Assembly: GCA_021806645.1 (NCBI GenBank)
Contig: JAJZQX010000004.1
Span: forward strand, 186,001 to 250,000
DNA from: Myxococcales bacterium
GTDB lineage: Bacteria > Myxococcota > Myxococcia > Myxococcales > Anaeromyxobacteraceae
Direction: 5' to 3'
DNA: 64,000 bases
Part shown: one piece after another, positions 52,709 through 63,370 of the stretch
Layout of the letters: every line of letters starts with the position of its first letter
How positions within the stretch are numbered: the first letter of the stretch is position 1
Made by a program: the position numbers and the translations under genes
Notes under the pieces: generated by a model
Told to the model about the DNA's origin: nothing
What the model saw: only the letters and a program-made list of their open reading frames with translations
The model's database searches: none

Positions 52709-54118
52709 ATGACCAGAATCCTCAGCGCCTTGCCAGCGCTCCTCCTCGCAGCCTCGGCCCTGGCTGACCCAACCTCCACCGCCACCCCGGGAACCGCCAC
52801 CGATCCGGTCCTCGCGGAGCTCATCCGCGACAGCCTGGCCCACCGGCCGGAGCTCCGGCAGGCCGCCGCGCTCGTCCAGGCCGAGCGGGAGCGGGTTCCG
52901 CAGGCCGGCGTCTGGCAGGACCCGGTGCTGACGCTCGGGCTCCAGAACGACGGCTTCAACGGCCTGCAGATCGGGAAGATGGAGACCAGCTACTACCAGG
53001 TCATGGTCACCCAGCCGATCCCCTGGCCCGGCAAGACCGGCCTGCGCACCGAGGTGGCCTCCACCGGCGCGCGGCTCGCCGAAGCCTCCGTCTCGAGGGC
53101 CCGCCTGACCGCCGAGGCGGATGTCCGGCGCGCCTACCTCGATCTCCTGCTGGTCCGGGACCGGCTGGCGCTCCTGGTCAAGCTGGAGGCGCTCTGGGTC
53201 AAGTCGGAGGGGCTGGCCCGCACTCGCTACGAGGCGAGCGAGGGCGCGCAGTCCGACATCCTGCGCGCCCAGCTGGAGCGCAACCGCCTGCGCCAGCGCC
53301 GCTGGGCGCTCGAGGCCGAGGAGCGGACCAGCCTCCAGGCCATCAACCGGCTGCGGGCGCACCCGCTCGACGAGCCGCTCCAGACCACGGCGTCGGTCCG
53401 CCAGCTGGGCCTCCCCGCGGTGCCCGAGGTCGAGGCGGCCCTGGCCGACGCCGAGCAGCGCAGCCCGGAGCTCCTGCAGGCGCGGCTCCAGGCGCAGCGC
53501 GCCGCCTCCCAGGTGGCCCTGGCGAAGCGGGATCGCTGGCCAGACCTGGCCGTGACCGCCGCCCTCATGCCGCGCGGGAGCCTGGAGCCCATGTGGGCGG
53601 CCGGCGTCTCGATCACGCTGCCGATCTTCTCGGGCTCCAAGCAGTCGAGGGCGGTGGCCGAAGGGGAAGCCCGCGCCGCGGCCAGCGACGGCGGCGTCGA
53701 GGCGGTCCAGCAGGTGCTGCGCCTCCGGGTCCAGGAGCGGATCGCCCAGCTCACCAACCTGGTGGAGTCGGCCGCCATCTACCGGGACGGCCTCCTCGTC
53801 CAGTCGCAGGCCACGGTCGACAGCACCATGAGCCAGTACCGCGTCGGCCGCGTCACCTTCGCCTCCGTGCTGGAGGCCGTCAGCGGGGTCATCTCCGACG
53901 AGGACGGCTACCTGCAGACCGTCGCGGCCTCCCAGCGGATCGCCATCGCGGCCGACGAGGTCAGCCTGGACGCGGCCGGCGGCGGCGCCGCGGGCCTCTC
54001 CGGAGCGGCGATGCCCGGCGCCGGGGCGACCGGTTCGGGCGGCCCGGCCTCGGCTGGCGCCACGCCCTCGGCCGCCGGCGACGCCGGTTCCTCCTCCTCT
54101 TCCATGAACAAGATGTAG
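52709..54118 (+). CDS. cusC: Outer-membrane factor of the cus-type pump (TolC family)
   Basis: A 469-aa exported channel; ATG at 52709 has AGAAGG 7 nt upstream. Signal peptide (ILSALPALLLAASALAD), then two TolC repeats: QAGVWQDPVLTLGLQNDGF with the family's PIPWPGKTGLRTEVA, and later MPRGSLEPMWAAGVSITLPI. The C-terminus is a long Gly/Ala/Ser-rich low-complexity tail (after residue ~430) ending SSSSSMNKM. It supplies the outer-membrane duct for the adaptor and pump downstream. Confidence 0.9.
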   Translation: MTRILSALPALLLAASALADPTSTATPGTATDPVLAELIRDSLAHRPELRQAAALVQAERERVPQAGVWQDPVLTLGLQNDGFNGLQIGKMETSYYQVMVTQPIPWPGKTGLRTEVASTGARLAEASVSRARLTAEADVRRAYLDLLLVRDRLALLVKLEALWVKSEGLARTRYEASEGAQSDILRAQLERNRLRQRRWALEAEERTSLQAINRLRAHPLDEPLQTTASVRQLGLPAVPEVEAALADAEQRSPELLQARLQAQRAASQVALAKRDRWPDLAVTAALMPRGSLEPMWAAGVSITLPIFSGSKQSRAVAEGEARAAASDGGVEAVQQVLRLRVQERIAQLTNLVESAAIYRDGLLVQSQATVDSTMSQYRVGRVTFASVLEAVSGVISDEDGYLQTVAASQRIAIAADEVSLDAAGGGAAGLSGAAMPGAGATGSGGPASAGATPSAAGDAGSSSSSMNKM

Positions 54119-54131
54119 CCCTGGAGCATCC

Positions 54132-55832
54132 ATGACGACCGACAACACGACCGAAGTGACCGCCTCGCCGCGCCGCCCCCGCCGCCTCCTCGGCTACGCC
54201 CTGGTGGCGCTCGCCAGCCTGGCGCTCGGCAGCGTGGGCACCTCCCTGCTCTCCCGCTCCGGCGGCGACGGGCACGATCACGGCACGGCGGCCGCCAAGG
54301 ACCAGTACCAGTGCCCGATGCACCCGACCATCGTCCAGGACCACCCCGGCGACTGCCCGATCTGCGGCATGAAGCTCGTCAAGATGGCGGGCGCCGCGCC
54401 AGGCGAGGCCGCCAAGCCGGCCGCGGCCGAGGCCAAGCCCCAGTACCAGTGCCCCATGCACCCGACGGTCGTATCGGACCACCCGTCCGACTGCCCGATC
54501 TGCGGCATGAAGCTCGTCAAGATGGCCGCGGCGGCGAAGGAGCCGTCCTCGCCGGCCGCCTCGGGCCAGGTCCAGTACCAGTGCCCCATGCACCCCAACG
54601 TCCACCAGGACAAGCCTGGCGACTGCCCGCTCTGCGGCATGAAGCTCGAGAAGCTCAACGAGAGCGGTGCCTTCGACGTGCCGCCGGGAGAGCGCAAGAT
54701 CGCCTTCTACCGCTCGCCCATGGACCCCAAGCAAACCTCGCACACGCCCCGCAAGGACGAGATGGGCATGGACTTCGTCCCGGTCTACCTCGACGAGCTC
54801 CAGGCGACTGGCTCGGTCTCCGGCCTGGTCACCGTGAAGATCGACCCGGCCCGGCAGCAGCTCATCGGCCTGGTGACCACCAAGGCCACCGAAGGCTCGA
54901 TCAGCGGCGCGCTCCGGACCACGGGGCGCGTGGCCGTCGACGAGACGCGTGTCCACAAGGTCAACGTGAAGTTCGGCGGGTTCGTCGAGACGGTCCAGGC
55001 CGACTTCGTCGGCCGGACCGTGCAGCGCGGTGAGCCGCTCTTCTCCATCTACAGCCCCGAGCTCCTGGCGGCCCAGGAGGAGCTCGTGCTCGCCCTCAAG
55101 ACCCAGCAGGACCTGTCATCGGCCAAGGGCCTCGTCGGCAACGGCGACGACCTGGTGGCCTCGGCGCGGCGCAAGCTCCAGTTGTGGGACGTCCCGGCCG
55201 CCACCGTCGCCCGCATCGAGCAGACCAGGCAGGCGGAGCGCACCGTGACCGTCACGTCCCCGACGGGCGGCGTGGTGGTCAAGAAGGAGATCGTCCCCGG
55301 CATGCGGATCGAGGCCGGCGGCATGCCGTACGAGATCTGGGACCTCTCCTCGATCTGGGTCCTGGCGGACGTCTACGAGACCGAGCTGCAGCAGGTGAAG
55401 GTGGGCAGCCCAGTCACCCTCACCCTGAAGGCCTTCCAGGGCAAGGAGTTCCAGGGCCGGGTCGCCTTCGTCGATCCCGTCCTCGATCCCAAGACCCGCA
55501 CCGCCAAGGTCCGCATCGCCGTGGCCAACCCAGGGGGGCTCCTCAAGCCCGAGATGTTCGGCGAGGTGGTCCTGGGCACGCCGTCACGGAAGGCGCTGCG
55601 CATCCCGACCGACGCGGTCATCGACTCCGGGACCCGCAGCGTCGTCTTCGTCGCGCTGGGAGACGGCAAGTTCCAGCCGCGAGTGGTCCGGCTCGGCGCC
55701 ACCGACGGCGACCAGATCGAGGTGCAGGACGGCCTGGCCGCCGGCGACCAGATCGTCACGCGGGCCAACTTCCTGGTCGACTCCGAGTCGCGCCTCAAGG
55801 CCTCCCTGCAGGCGCTCGGCGGGGGGAAGTAA
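54132..55832 (+). CDS. cusB: Periplasmic adaptor with three heavy-metal-binding domains (CusB-like)
   Basis: A 566-aa adaptor. One N-terminal helix (LLGYALVALASLALGSVGTS), a His motif (GDGHDHG), then three tandem HMBDs, each YQCPMHP...CPxCGMKL (about residues 59-82, 105-128, 149-172). A degenerate fourth (FYRSPMDP...DEMGMDFVPVY), standard for CusB, precedes the HlyD barrel-sandwich core (VHKVNVKFGGFVETVQADFV). Most CusB proteins have no or one HMBD; three would let the adaptor present several Cu/Ag ions to the pump. The pump gene follows after 3 nt. Confidence 0.92.
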   Translation: MTTDNTTEVTASPRRPRRLLGYALVALASLALGSVGTSLLSRSGGDGHDHGTAAAKDQYQCPMHPTIVQDHPGDCPICGMKLVKMAGAAPGEAAKPAAAEAKPQYQCPMHPTVVSDHPSDCPICGMKLVKMAAAAKEPSSPAASGQVQYQCPMHPNVHQDKPGDCPLCGMKLEKLNESGAFDVPPGERKIAFYRSPMDPKQTSHTPRKDEMGMDFVPVYLDELQATGSVSGLVTVKIDPARQQLIGLVTTKATEGSISGALRTTGRVAVDETRVHKVNVKFGGFVETVQADFVGRTVQRGEPLFSIYSPELLAAQEELVLALKTQQDLSSAKGLVGNGDDLVASARRKLQLWDVPAATVARIEQTRQAERTVTVTSPTGGVVVKKEIVPGMRIEAGGMPYEIWDLSSIWVLADVYETELQQVKVGSPVTLTLKAFQGKEFQGRVAFVDPVLDPKTRTAKVRIAVANPGGLLKPEMFGEVVLGTPSRKALRIPTDAVIDSGTRSVVFVALGDGKFQPRVVRLGATDGDQIEVQDGLAAGDQIVTRANFLVDSESRLKASLQALGGGK

Positions 55833-55835
55833 GCC

Positions 55836-58800
55836 ATGATCAAAGCCATCATCCGCTTCAGCGCGACCAACAAGTACCTGGTCGTCGCCGCCACCATGGT
55901 TGCCCTGGCGGGCGCTTGGTGGTCGATGAAGAACATCCCGCTCGACGCCCTGCCGGACCTCTCCGACACGCAGGTGATCGTCTACTCCAAGTGGGACCGG
56001 AGCCCGGACATCATCGAGGATCAGGTCACCTACCCGATCACCACCGCCCTGCTCGGCGCGCCGCGGGTCAAGGCCATCCGCGGCTTCTCGGACTTCGGCT
56101 TCAGCTACGTCTACGTCATCTTCGAGGATGGCACGGACATGTACTGGGCGCGGACCCGCGTCCTCGAGTACCTGTCCAAGATCCAGCCGCAGCTCCCGGC
56201 GGGCGTGACGACGGAGCTTGGACCGGATGCCACCAGCGTCGGGTGGGTCTTCCAGTACGCGCTGGTGGACAAGACTGGCACCCACTCGTCCGACGAGCTC
56301 CGCTCCTATCAGGACTGGAACCTGCGCTACGCCGTCCAGAGCGTGCCGGGCGTCTCCGAGGTGGCCACGGTGGGCGGGCAGGTCCGCCAGTACCAGATCA
56401 CGGTCAACCCCAACGCCCTCGCCTCCTACAAGCTCCCGCTCGAGAGCGTCATCAACGCCGTCCGGCGCGGCAACAACGACGTCGGGGGTCGGCTCGTCGA
56501 GCTCTCCGGCCGCGAGTACATGGTCCGCGGCCGCGGCTACGTGAAGACCCTGGCCGACCTCGAAAGCCTGGTCCTCAAGTCGGAGGGTGGCACCCCGGTC
56601 ACCGTGAAGGACGTGGCCACCGTGGCGCTCGGCCCGGAGATGCGCCGCGGCATCGCCGACTTCGACGGCCAGGGCGACGTGGTGGGCGGCATCGTGGTGA
56701 TGCGTTCCGGCGAGAATGCCCTCAACGTCATCAACCGGGTCAAGCAGAAGCTCGAGGACATCAAGCCCTCCCTGCCCAAGGGCGTCGAGGTGGTCACCAC
56801 CTACGACCGCTCCGAGCTCATCGACCAGGCCATCGAGACGGTGAAGGGGAAGCTCATCGAGGAGATCATCGTGGTCTCCATCATCATCCTTATCTTCCTC
56901 TGGCACATCCCGAGCGCCATCATCCCCATCGTCACCATCCCGGTGAGCGTGGCCCTGGCCTTCATCCCCATGTACTTCATGGGGCTCAACGCCAACCTCA
57001 TGTCGCTGGCCGGCATCGCCATCTCCATCGGCGTGCTGGTGGACGGGGCCATCGTGGAGGTGGAGAACGCCTACAACAAGATCCACCACTGGGACGCCGG
57101 GGGTCGAAAAGAGGACTTCCACCACGTGCGACTGGAGGCCCTGCTGGAGGTGGGGCCGGGGGTATTCTTCTCGCTGCTGGTCATCGCCGTGGCCTTCATG
57201 CCGGTCTTCACCCTGGTGGACCAGGAGGGGCGGCTCTTCCGGCCGCTCGCCTACTCGAAGAACCTGGCCATGGCCATCGCCGCGTTCCTGGCCATCACCC
57301 TCGACCCGGCCATGCGGATGATGTTCGCCCGCATCGACCCTTTCACGTTCAAGCCGCGCTGGGTGGCCAAGGTCGCGGACGCCGTCTTCGTCGGCAAGTA
57401 CCACTCGGAGGAGAAGCACCCCATCAGCGCCTTCCTCCACAAGATCTACGAGCCGCCCTGCCGCCTCGTGCTGCGCCACCCCAAGGCCACCATTGGCCTG
57501 GCCCTGCTGCTGGTGGCCACCACCGTCCCCGCCTACATGAAGCTCGGCTCCGAGTTCATGCCGCCGCTGCGGGAGGGGACCATCCTCTACATGCCCTCTG
57601 CTGTGCAGCCCGGCATGTCGGTCGCCGAGGCGCAGAAGGCGCTCCAGGTCCAGGACAAGATCCTGATGACCTTCCCGGAGGTGGAGCGGGTCTTCGGCAA
57701 GGCCGGCCGCGCGGCCACCTCGACCGATCCGGCCCCATTCACCATGATGGAGACCACCGTCATCCTGAAGCCGGAGCAGGAGTGGCGCGAGAAGCCGCGC
57801 TGGTACTCCTCGTGGGCCCCGGGCTGGAGCAAGTCCGTGCTCCGGTCGTTCTGGCGCGACCGGATCACCGAGGACGATCTCAAGAACGAGATGGACGCCG
57901 CATTGCAGCTGCCTGGCATCTCCAACGCCTGGACCATGCCCATCCGCGGCCGGCTCGACATGCTCTCCACCGGCATCCGCACCCCGGTCGGCATCAAGGT
58001 GAGCGGGGCGGATCTCAAGGTCATCGAGCAGACCGCCCAGGAGATCGAAGCGGTGGTGCAGAAGGTCCCGGGGACCCGCAGCGTCTACGCCGAGCGGGTG
58101 GCTGGAGGCTACTTCCTCGACTTCGTCCTCAAGCGCGACCAGCTTGCGCGCTACGGCCTCTCGGTCGACGACGCCAACATGATGGTCATGACCGCGGTCG
58201 GCGGCGACAACCAGACCACCACGGTCATGGGGCGCGAGCGCTACGGCGTGTCGGTCCGCTACGCCCGCGACTACCGCGAGGACCTCTCGGCCCTCAAGCG
58301 GGTCCTGCTTCCCCTGCCGAGCGGCCAGGGTCAGATCCCCATGGAGGAGATCGCCACCGTCGAGCTCGTGCAGGGGCCGTCGATGATCCGCGACGAGAAC
58401 GGCCTGCTGGCCGGCTACGTCTACGTTGACTTCGACACCTCCAAGATCGACGTCGGCAGCTACGTCGAGGAGGCCAAGAAGGCGGTCGCCACCGGCATCA
58501 AGCTCCCCACCGGCTACAACCTGGCCTGGAGCGGCCAGTACGAGAACATGCTGCGCGTGAAGGAGCGGCTCAAGCTCATCCTCCCGATCACGCTGGTGCT
58601 CATCTTCGCCCTCCTCTACATGAACACCAAGAGCGCGGTGAAGGCCTCCATCGTCATGCTGGCGGTCCCCTTCTCGGCCATCGGCGCCGTCTGGCTCATC
58701 TGGGCGCTCGGCTACAACGTCTCCATCGCCGTCTGGGTCGGCATGATCGCCCTCATGGGGCTCGACGCCGAGACCGGAGTGTTCATGCTGCTGTTCCTGG

Positions 58801-59117
58801 ACCTCTCCCACGACGAGGCCAAGGCGGCCGGCAAGCTCCGCGACGAGAAGGAGCTCATCGAGGCCATCATCCACGGTGCTGTGAAGCGCGTCCGCCCCAA
58901 GGCCATGACCGTCTTCGCGGCCATGATCGGCCTCTTGCCCATCATGTGGTCTACCGGCACCGGCGCCGACCTCATGAAGCGGATCGCCGCCCCCATGGTC
59001 GGCGGCCTCGTCACCAGCTTCCTCATGGAGCTGCTGGTCTACCCGGCCGTCTACTTCCTCTGGAAGCGGAAGGAGTTCACGAAGCCCACGCCGTCCGCCG
59101 ACCCCGTGACGGCCTGA
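55836..59117 (+). CDS. cusA: CusA-type copper/silver RND efflux pump
   Basis: A 1093-aa inner-membrane pump. N-terminal helix, the LDALPDLSDTQVIVYSKWD segment typical of CusA, two periplasmic loops, and the HME signature VDGAIVEVENAYNKIHHW near residue 400, which matches the CusA/SilA group. Several Met residues expected for a copper relay occur in the periplasmic cleft (e.g. FMPPLREGTILYMP and PAPFTMMETTV). Third gene of a sigma54-controlled operon. With the activator divergent, a copper/silver stress role is likely. Confidence 0.95.
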   Translation: MIKAIIRFSATNKYLVVAATMVALAGAWWSMKNIPLDALPDLSDTQVIVYSKWDRSPDIIEDQVTYPITTALLGAPRVKAIRGFSDFGFSYVYVIFEDGTDMYWARTRVLEYLSKIQPQLPAGVTTELGPDATSVGWVFQYALVDKTGTHSSDELRSYQDWNLRYAVQSVPGVSEVATVGGQVRQYQITVNPNALASYKLPLESVINAVRRGNNDVGGRLVELSGREYMVRGRGYVKTLADLESLVLKSEGGTPVTVKDVATVALGPEMRRGIADFDGQGDVVGGIVVMRSGENALNVINRVKQKLEDIKPSLPKGVEVVTTYDRSELIDQAIETVKGKLIEEIIVVSIIILIFLWHIPSAIIPIVTIPVSVALAFIPMYFMGLNANLMSLAGIAISIGVLVDGAIVEVENAYNKIHHWDAGGRKEDFHHVRLEALLEVGPGVFFSLLVIAVAFMPVFTLVDQEGRLFRPLAYSKNLAMAIAAFLAITLDPAMRMMFARIDPFTFKPRWVAKVADAVFVGKYHSEEKHPISAFLHKIYEPPCRLVLRHPKATIGLALLLVATTVPAYMKLGSEFMPPLREGTILYMPSAVQPGMSVAEAQKALQVQDKILMTFPEVERVFGKAGRAATSTDPAPFTMMETTVILKPEQEWREKPRWYSSWAPGWSKSVLRSFWRDRITEDDLKNEMDAALQLPGISNAWTMPIRGRLDMLSTGIRTPVGIKVSGADLKVIEQTAQEIEAVVQKVPGTRSVYAERVAGGYFLDFVLKRDQLARYGLSVDDANMMVMTAVGGDNQTTTVMGRERYGVSVRYARDYREDLSALKRVLLPLPSGQGQIPMEEIATVELVQGPSMIRDENGLLAGYVYVDFDTSKIDVGSYVEEAKKAVATGIKLPTGYNLAWSGQYENMLRVKERLKLILPITLVLIFALLYMNTKSAVKASIVMLAVPFSAIGAVWLIWALGYNVSIAVWVGMIALMGLDAETGVFMLLFLDLSHDEAKAAGKLRDEKELIEAIIHGAVKRVRPKAMTVFAAMIGLLPIMWSTGTGADLMKRIAAPMVGGLVTSFLMELLVYPAVYFLWKRKEFTKPTPSADPVTA

Positions 59118-59128
59118 GGCGGCGCACC

Positions 59129-60490
59129 GTGCCCTCACAGGACACCCTCGAGCTCATCGGCGGCACACCGCTGCTGCGCGTCAGGCACCTCGACACGGGA
59201 CCGTGCGAGCTCTACCTGAAGCTCGAGAGCCAGAACCCCGGGGGGTCCATCAAGGACCGCATCGGCCGGTCCATGATCGACGCCGCCGAGCGGGATGGCC
59301 TGCTCGGCGGGGCGCGGCGGCACCTCGTCGAGGCCACGGCCGGCAATACCGGCCTCGGCCTGGCGCTGGTCGCGGCTCAGAAGGGGTACCGGCTCACGCT
59401 CGTCATCCCCGACAAGATGAGCCAGGAGAAGATCTTCCACCTGAAGGCCCTGGGCACCACGGTGGTGATGACCCGCTCGGACGTCGAGAAGGGGCATCCG
59501 GCCTACTACCAGGACATGGCGGAGCGGCTGGCGCTCGAGGAGGGCGCCTTCTACGTCAACCAGTTCGGGAACCCTGCCAACCCGCTCGCCCACGAGACCA
59601 CCACCGGCCCGGAGATCTTCGCCCAGCTCGGCGGGCGCATCGACGCGATGGTCTGCGGCGTCGGGTCGGGCGGCACCATCACGGGGCTCTCTCGGTTCTT
59701 CGCCCGCGCAGCGCCGGCGTGCGAGATGGTGCTGGCCGATCCGGTGGGCTCGGTCCTGGCGGGCTATGTGAAGACCGGCACCCTGGGCAAGGCCGGCTCC
59801 TGGCTCGTCGAGGGCATCGGCGAGGACTTCCTCCCGCCCATCTGCGACCTGTCACGCGTCCGCCTGGCCTACTCCATCCCCGACCGGGAGAGCCTGGACA
59901 CCGCACGCGCGCTGTTGCGCGCCGAGGGCGTGCTGGCAGGCTCCTCCTCCGGAACCCTCCTCTCGGCAGCGCTCCGGTATTGCTGCGAGCAGGACCGCCC
60001 GAAGCGGGTCTGCACGCTCGTCTGCGACAGCGGCAACAAGTACCTCTCGAAGATGTTCGATGACCACTGGATGTCCGACCAGGGGCTCGTCGATCGCGCA
60101 CAGACGGGCGACCTGAGGGACGTCGTCTCGCGCCGGCACTCCGAGGGCGCGGTCGTCACCGTGGACCTGGACGACCCGCTCCTCGTGGCCTACGGCCGCA
60201 TGAGGCTCCATGGCGTATCGCAGCTGCCGGTGATGGAGGACGGCAAGGTCGTCGCCATCGTGGACGAGTCCGACCTCCTGCTGGCGGCCACCGAGGATCC
60301 GTCTCGCCTCCGGCGACCCGTCCGCGACGTCATGTCCAGGAGGCTCGAGACCGTCCCGGTGAGAACGCCCATCTCGAGGCTCCTGCCCATGTTCGACCAG
60401 GGCCTCGTGCCGGTTGTCGTCGACGAGGGCGAGTTCGTCGGCCTGCTCACTCGCATCGACCTGGTCAACTTCCTGCGGCGGAAGCTCTGA
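59129..60490 (+). CDS. Cystathionine beta-synthase/cysteine synthase with CBS pair
   Basis: A 453-aa PLP enzyme with a GTG start 11 nt after the cusA stop. Residues 1-320 are a fold-type II beta-replacing enzyme: PLP lysine in NPGGSIKDR (Lys42), substrate loop EATAGNTGLGLALV, phosphate loop GVGSGGTITG, and SSSGT near the end. Residues 340-453 are two CBS modules (VVTVDLDDPLLVAYGRMR; SRRLETVPVRTPISRLL), as in bacterial cystathionine beta-synthases. Possible outputs are cystathionine, cysteine or H2S. Its place at the end of a copper pump operon suggests thiol or sulfide supply under metal stress; inference. Confidence 0.88.
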   Translation: MPSQDTLELIGGTPLLRVRHLDTGPCELYLKLESQNPGGSIKDRIGRSMIDAAERDGLLGGARRHLVEATAGNTGLGLALVAAQKGYRLTLVIPDKMSQEKIFHLKALGTTVVMTRSDVEKGHPAYYQDMAERLALEEGAFYVNQFGNPANPLAHETTTGPEIFAQLGGRIDAMVCGVGSGGTITGLSRFFARAAPACEMVLADPVGSVLAGYVKTGTLGKAGSWLVEGIGEDFLPPICDLSRVRLAYSIPDRESLDTARALLRAEGVLAGSSSGTLLSAALRYCCEQDRPKRVCTLVCDSGNKYLSKMFDDHWMSDQGLVDRAQTGDLRDVVSRRHSEGAVVTVDLDDPLLVAYGRMRLHGVSQLPVMEDGKVVAIVDESDLLLAATEDPSRLRRPVRDVMSRRLETVPVRTPISRLLPMFDQGLVPVVVDEGEFVGLLTRIDLVNFLRRKL

Positions 60491-60603
60491 GGCCCGGGGG
60501 GACCACGGGGCCGACCTGTTTGGGACCACCGGCCGCCCGGGGCCGCCCCTCGCCCTTGCGGTAGATTCAGGGCCTGGCAGCGTCACCCATGGAGAACGAC
60601 CAC

Positions 60604-60957
60604 ATGCACATCCGGAACATTCTCGCAGTGCTGGCCCTGACGTTCACCCTCGGCACCGGCGTCGCGCTCGCCGAGGAGGCCAAGGTCCCCGTCACGGCCG
60701 CCGACCACACGGCGATGGCGAAGAGCTACGCAGAGAAGGCCGCCACCTACCGGGCGGAGGCCGCCTACCACAAGCAGATGGCGGCGGCGTACGCCAAGGA
60801 GCACCCGGACCGGAAGAGCGGCGCCCGCAACCCCTGGACTGTTGAAATGGAGAAGCACTGCAAGGCCATCGTGAAGGACGCCGAGAAGCTGGCTTCCGAC
60901 GCGGAGTTCGCCGCCAAGTTCCACGAGGCCCACGCCAAGGAGCTGGAGGGCAAGTAG
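60604..60957 (+). CDS. DRKSG-family small exported protein, copy 1
   Basis: A 117-aa exported protein; GGAG lies 9 nt before the ATG at 60604. After the signal peptide (ending ALAEEAK) come VPVTAADH, two helical heptad-like segments (MAKSYAEKAATYRAEAAYHK; KELEGK at the end) and the conserved centre HPDRKSGARNPWTVEMEKHC with one Cys. Copy 2 at 62546 and a fragment at 22613 share this core. The many His, Lys and Glu residues suggest a helical periplasmic protein; function unknown. No sigma54 element was found here, so it may be read through from the cus operon 113 nt upstream. Confidence 0.75.
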   Translation: MHIRNILAVLALTFTLGTGVALAEEAKVPVTAADHTAMAKSYAEKAATYRAEAAYHKQMAAAYAKEHPDRKSGARNPWTVEMEKHCKAIVKDAEKLASDAEFAAKFHEAHAKELEGK

Positions 60958-60964
60958 GGGCGCC

Positions 60965-62239
<1,275 letters not shown>

Positions 62240-62331
62240 CGTCGGGTGTCCCAATCCTGCCACGCCTCCGGGTCGGGATGGCTCGGCATCGATGCACGGA
62301 GGCGCCGACGGCCCACCGACCTCTCGGCACC

Positions 62332-62348
62332 GTGACCTGGAACGTCAC
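62332..62348. promoter_or_regulatory. Activator palindrome before DRKSG copy 2
   Basis: GTGACCTGGAACGTCAC, one mismatch from consensus; centre 91 nt from the GG of the promoter at 62430-62445. Confidence 0.7.
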
Positions 62349-62429
62349 GACGTGATCTCCCCGGTCCGGCGCTCCGGTCCTCGAGCCCGCGAGGGCCCTG
62401 AAATCGCTGGGGCCCCGAGGCCCCTGGGC

Positions 62430-62445
62430 TGGCACGTCCGATGCT
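62430..62445 (+). promoter_or_regulatory. Sigma54 promoter of DRKSG copy 2
   Basis: TGGCACGTCCGATGCT, identical to the 47106-47121 promoter. Start expected near 62456. Confidence 0.77.
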
Positions 62446-62545
62446 CTCTGTACTGCCAAGCCGCTGCTCCACGCTGGCGTTACCGAGCAGGGCAGGAATC
62501 GCATCCTGGTTCACGTTCGTTGACCTGCAGAAGGAGAGTCAGACC

Positions 62546-62905
62546 ATGACCCGCAATCCAGGCCGTTTCTTCGCCGCGCTCGCGCTCGCGCTGTCCCTCG
62601 TTGGCACCTCCGCGCGCGCCGAGGAGGCCAAGGTCCCCGTCACCGCCGCCGACCACATGGCCATGTCGAAGAGCTACTCCGAGAAGGCCGCCACCTACCG
62701 TGCGGAGGCCGCCTACCACAAGGAGATGGCCAAGGCGTATGCGAAGGCGCACCCGGACCGCAAGAGCGGCGCACGGAACCCGTGGACCGTCGAGATGGAG
62801 AAGCACTGCCGTGCCATCGTGAAGGACTCGGAGAAGCTCGCGGCAGACGCGGAGTGGGCCGCCAAGTTCCACGAGATGCACGCCCGGGAGCTGGAGGGCA
62901 AGTAG
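62546..62905 (+). CDS. DRKSG-family small exported protein, copy 2
   Basis: A 119-aa paralogue of the 60604-60957 protein, with AAGGAG before the ATG. From residue 25 on it is nearly the same protein (EEAKVPVTAADH, RAEAAYHKEMAKAYAK, HPDRKSGARNPWTVEMEKHC, MHARELEGK), while the signal peptides differ. Unlike copy 1 it has its own sigma54 promoter and palindrome, so the two copies are probably regulated differently. Function unknown. Confidence 0.78.
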   Translation: MTRNPGRFFAALALALSLVGTSARAEEAKVPVTAADHMAMSKSYSEKAATYRAEAAYHKEMAKAYAKAHPDRKSGARNPWTVEMEKHCRAIVKDSEKLAADAEWAAKFHEMHARELEGK

Positions 62906-62949
62906 ACCGAGAGGCCTCGGAGGCTTGAGCATCTCCCGCAGAGCGACTA

Positions 62950-62970
62950 TCATTCAAACATGCGTTTGAT
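62950..62970. promoter_or_regulatory. Probable ArsR operator at the repressor start
   Basis: CATTCAAACATGCGTTTGATG is read over these 21 bases in two parts: CATTCAAACA and TGCGTTTGATG. The TCAAAC/GTTTGA arms are perfect and the flanks nearly so. TCAAA...TTTGA symmetry is like the CadC/SmtB class of operators. It covers the ATG at 62960, indicating autorepression. Confidence 0.65.
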
Positions 62971-63355
62971 GAAGTCACGGAAGCGCCCGCCGGCCGCCCC
63001 CGCCTGCCTCGACCGCTGCAAGGTGCCCTGCTTCAAGGAGGAGGTCGTCGAGCGGGTCAGGCGCAGCCTGCCTCCCGACCTCGCGCTGGAGTCCGCCCGG
63101 GCCCTCTTCGCGGCCCTGGCGGACCGGACCCGCCTCCGCATCCTCCACGCGCTCCTGGGCGCCGACGAGCTGTGCGTCTGCGACGTGGCCCACGTGCTCG
63201 GGATGAGCGTCGCCGCCACGTCACACCACCTCCGCAAGCTCAGGCTGCTCGGCATCCTCGGCCTGAGGAACGACGGCAAGATGGCCTACTACTCGCTGCG
63301 GGATCGCTTCGCCGCCGAGCTCGCCACCCACGCGCTCCGCAAGCTCGCCGCGTAG
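62960..63355 (+). CDS. ArsR/SmtB-family metal repressor with CadC-like Cys site
   Basis: A 131-aa winged-helix repressor. Metal ligands are suggested by ELCVCDVAHVL (Cys72, Cys74) and an N-terminal Cys group ACLDRCKVPC (Cys16, 20, 24), the combination used by CadC for Cd/Pb/Bi. DNA-reading segment: MSVAATSHHLRKLRLLGIL. An operator-like palindrome overlaps its start. The MtrA-like gene begins 15 nt downstream, so that gene is probably its target. Confidence 0.9.
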   Translation: MRLMKSRKRPPAAPACLDRCKVPCFKEEVVERVRRSLPPDLALESARALFAALADRTRLRILHALLGADELCVCDVAHVLGMSVAATSHHLRKLRLLGILGLRNDGKMAYYSLRDRFAAELATHALRKLAA

Positions 63356-63370
63356 AAGAGGCACACCGCC

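Larger units (their letters stand above)
62240..62545. other. 306-nt regulatory interval before DRKSG copy 2
   Basis: Contains the palindrome at 62332-62348 and the sigma54 promoter at 62430-62445, followed by a leader of about 90 nt with no other feature seen. Confidence 0.55.
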
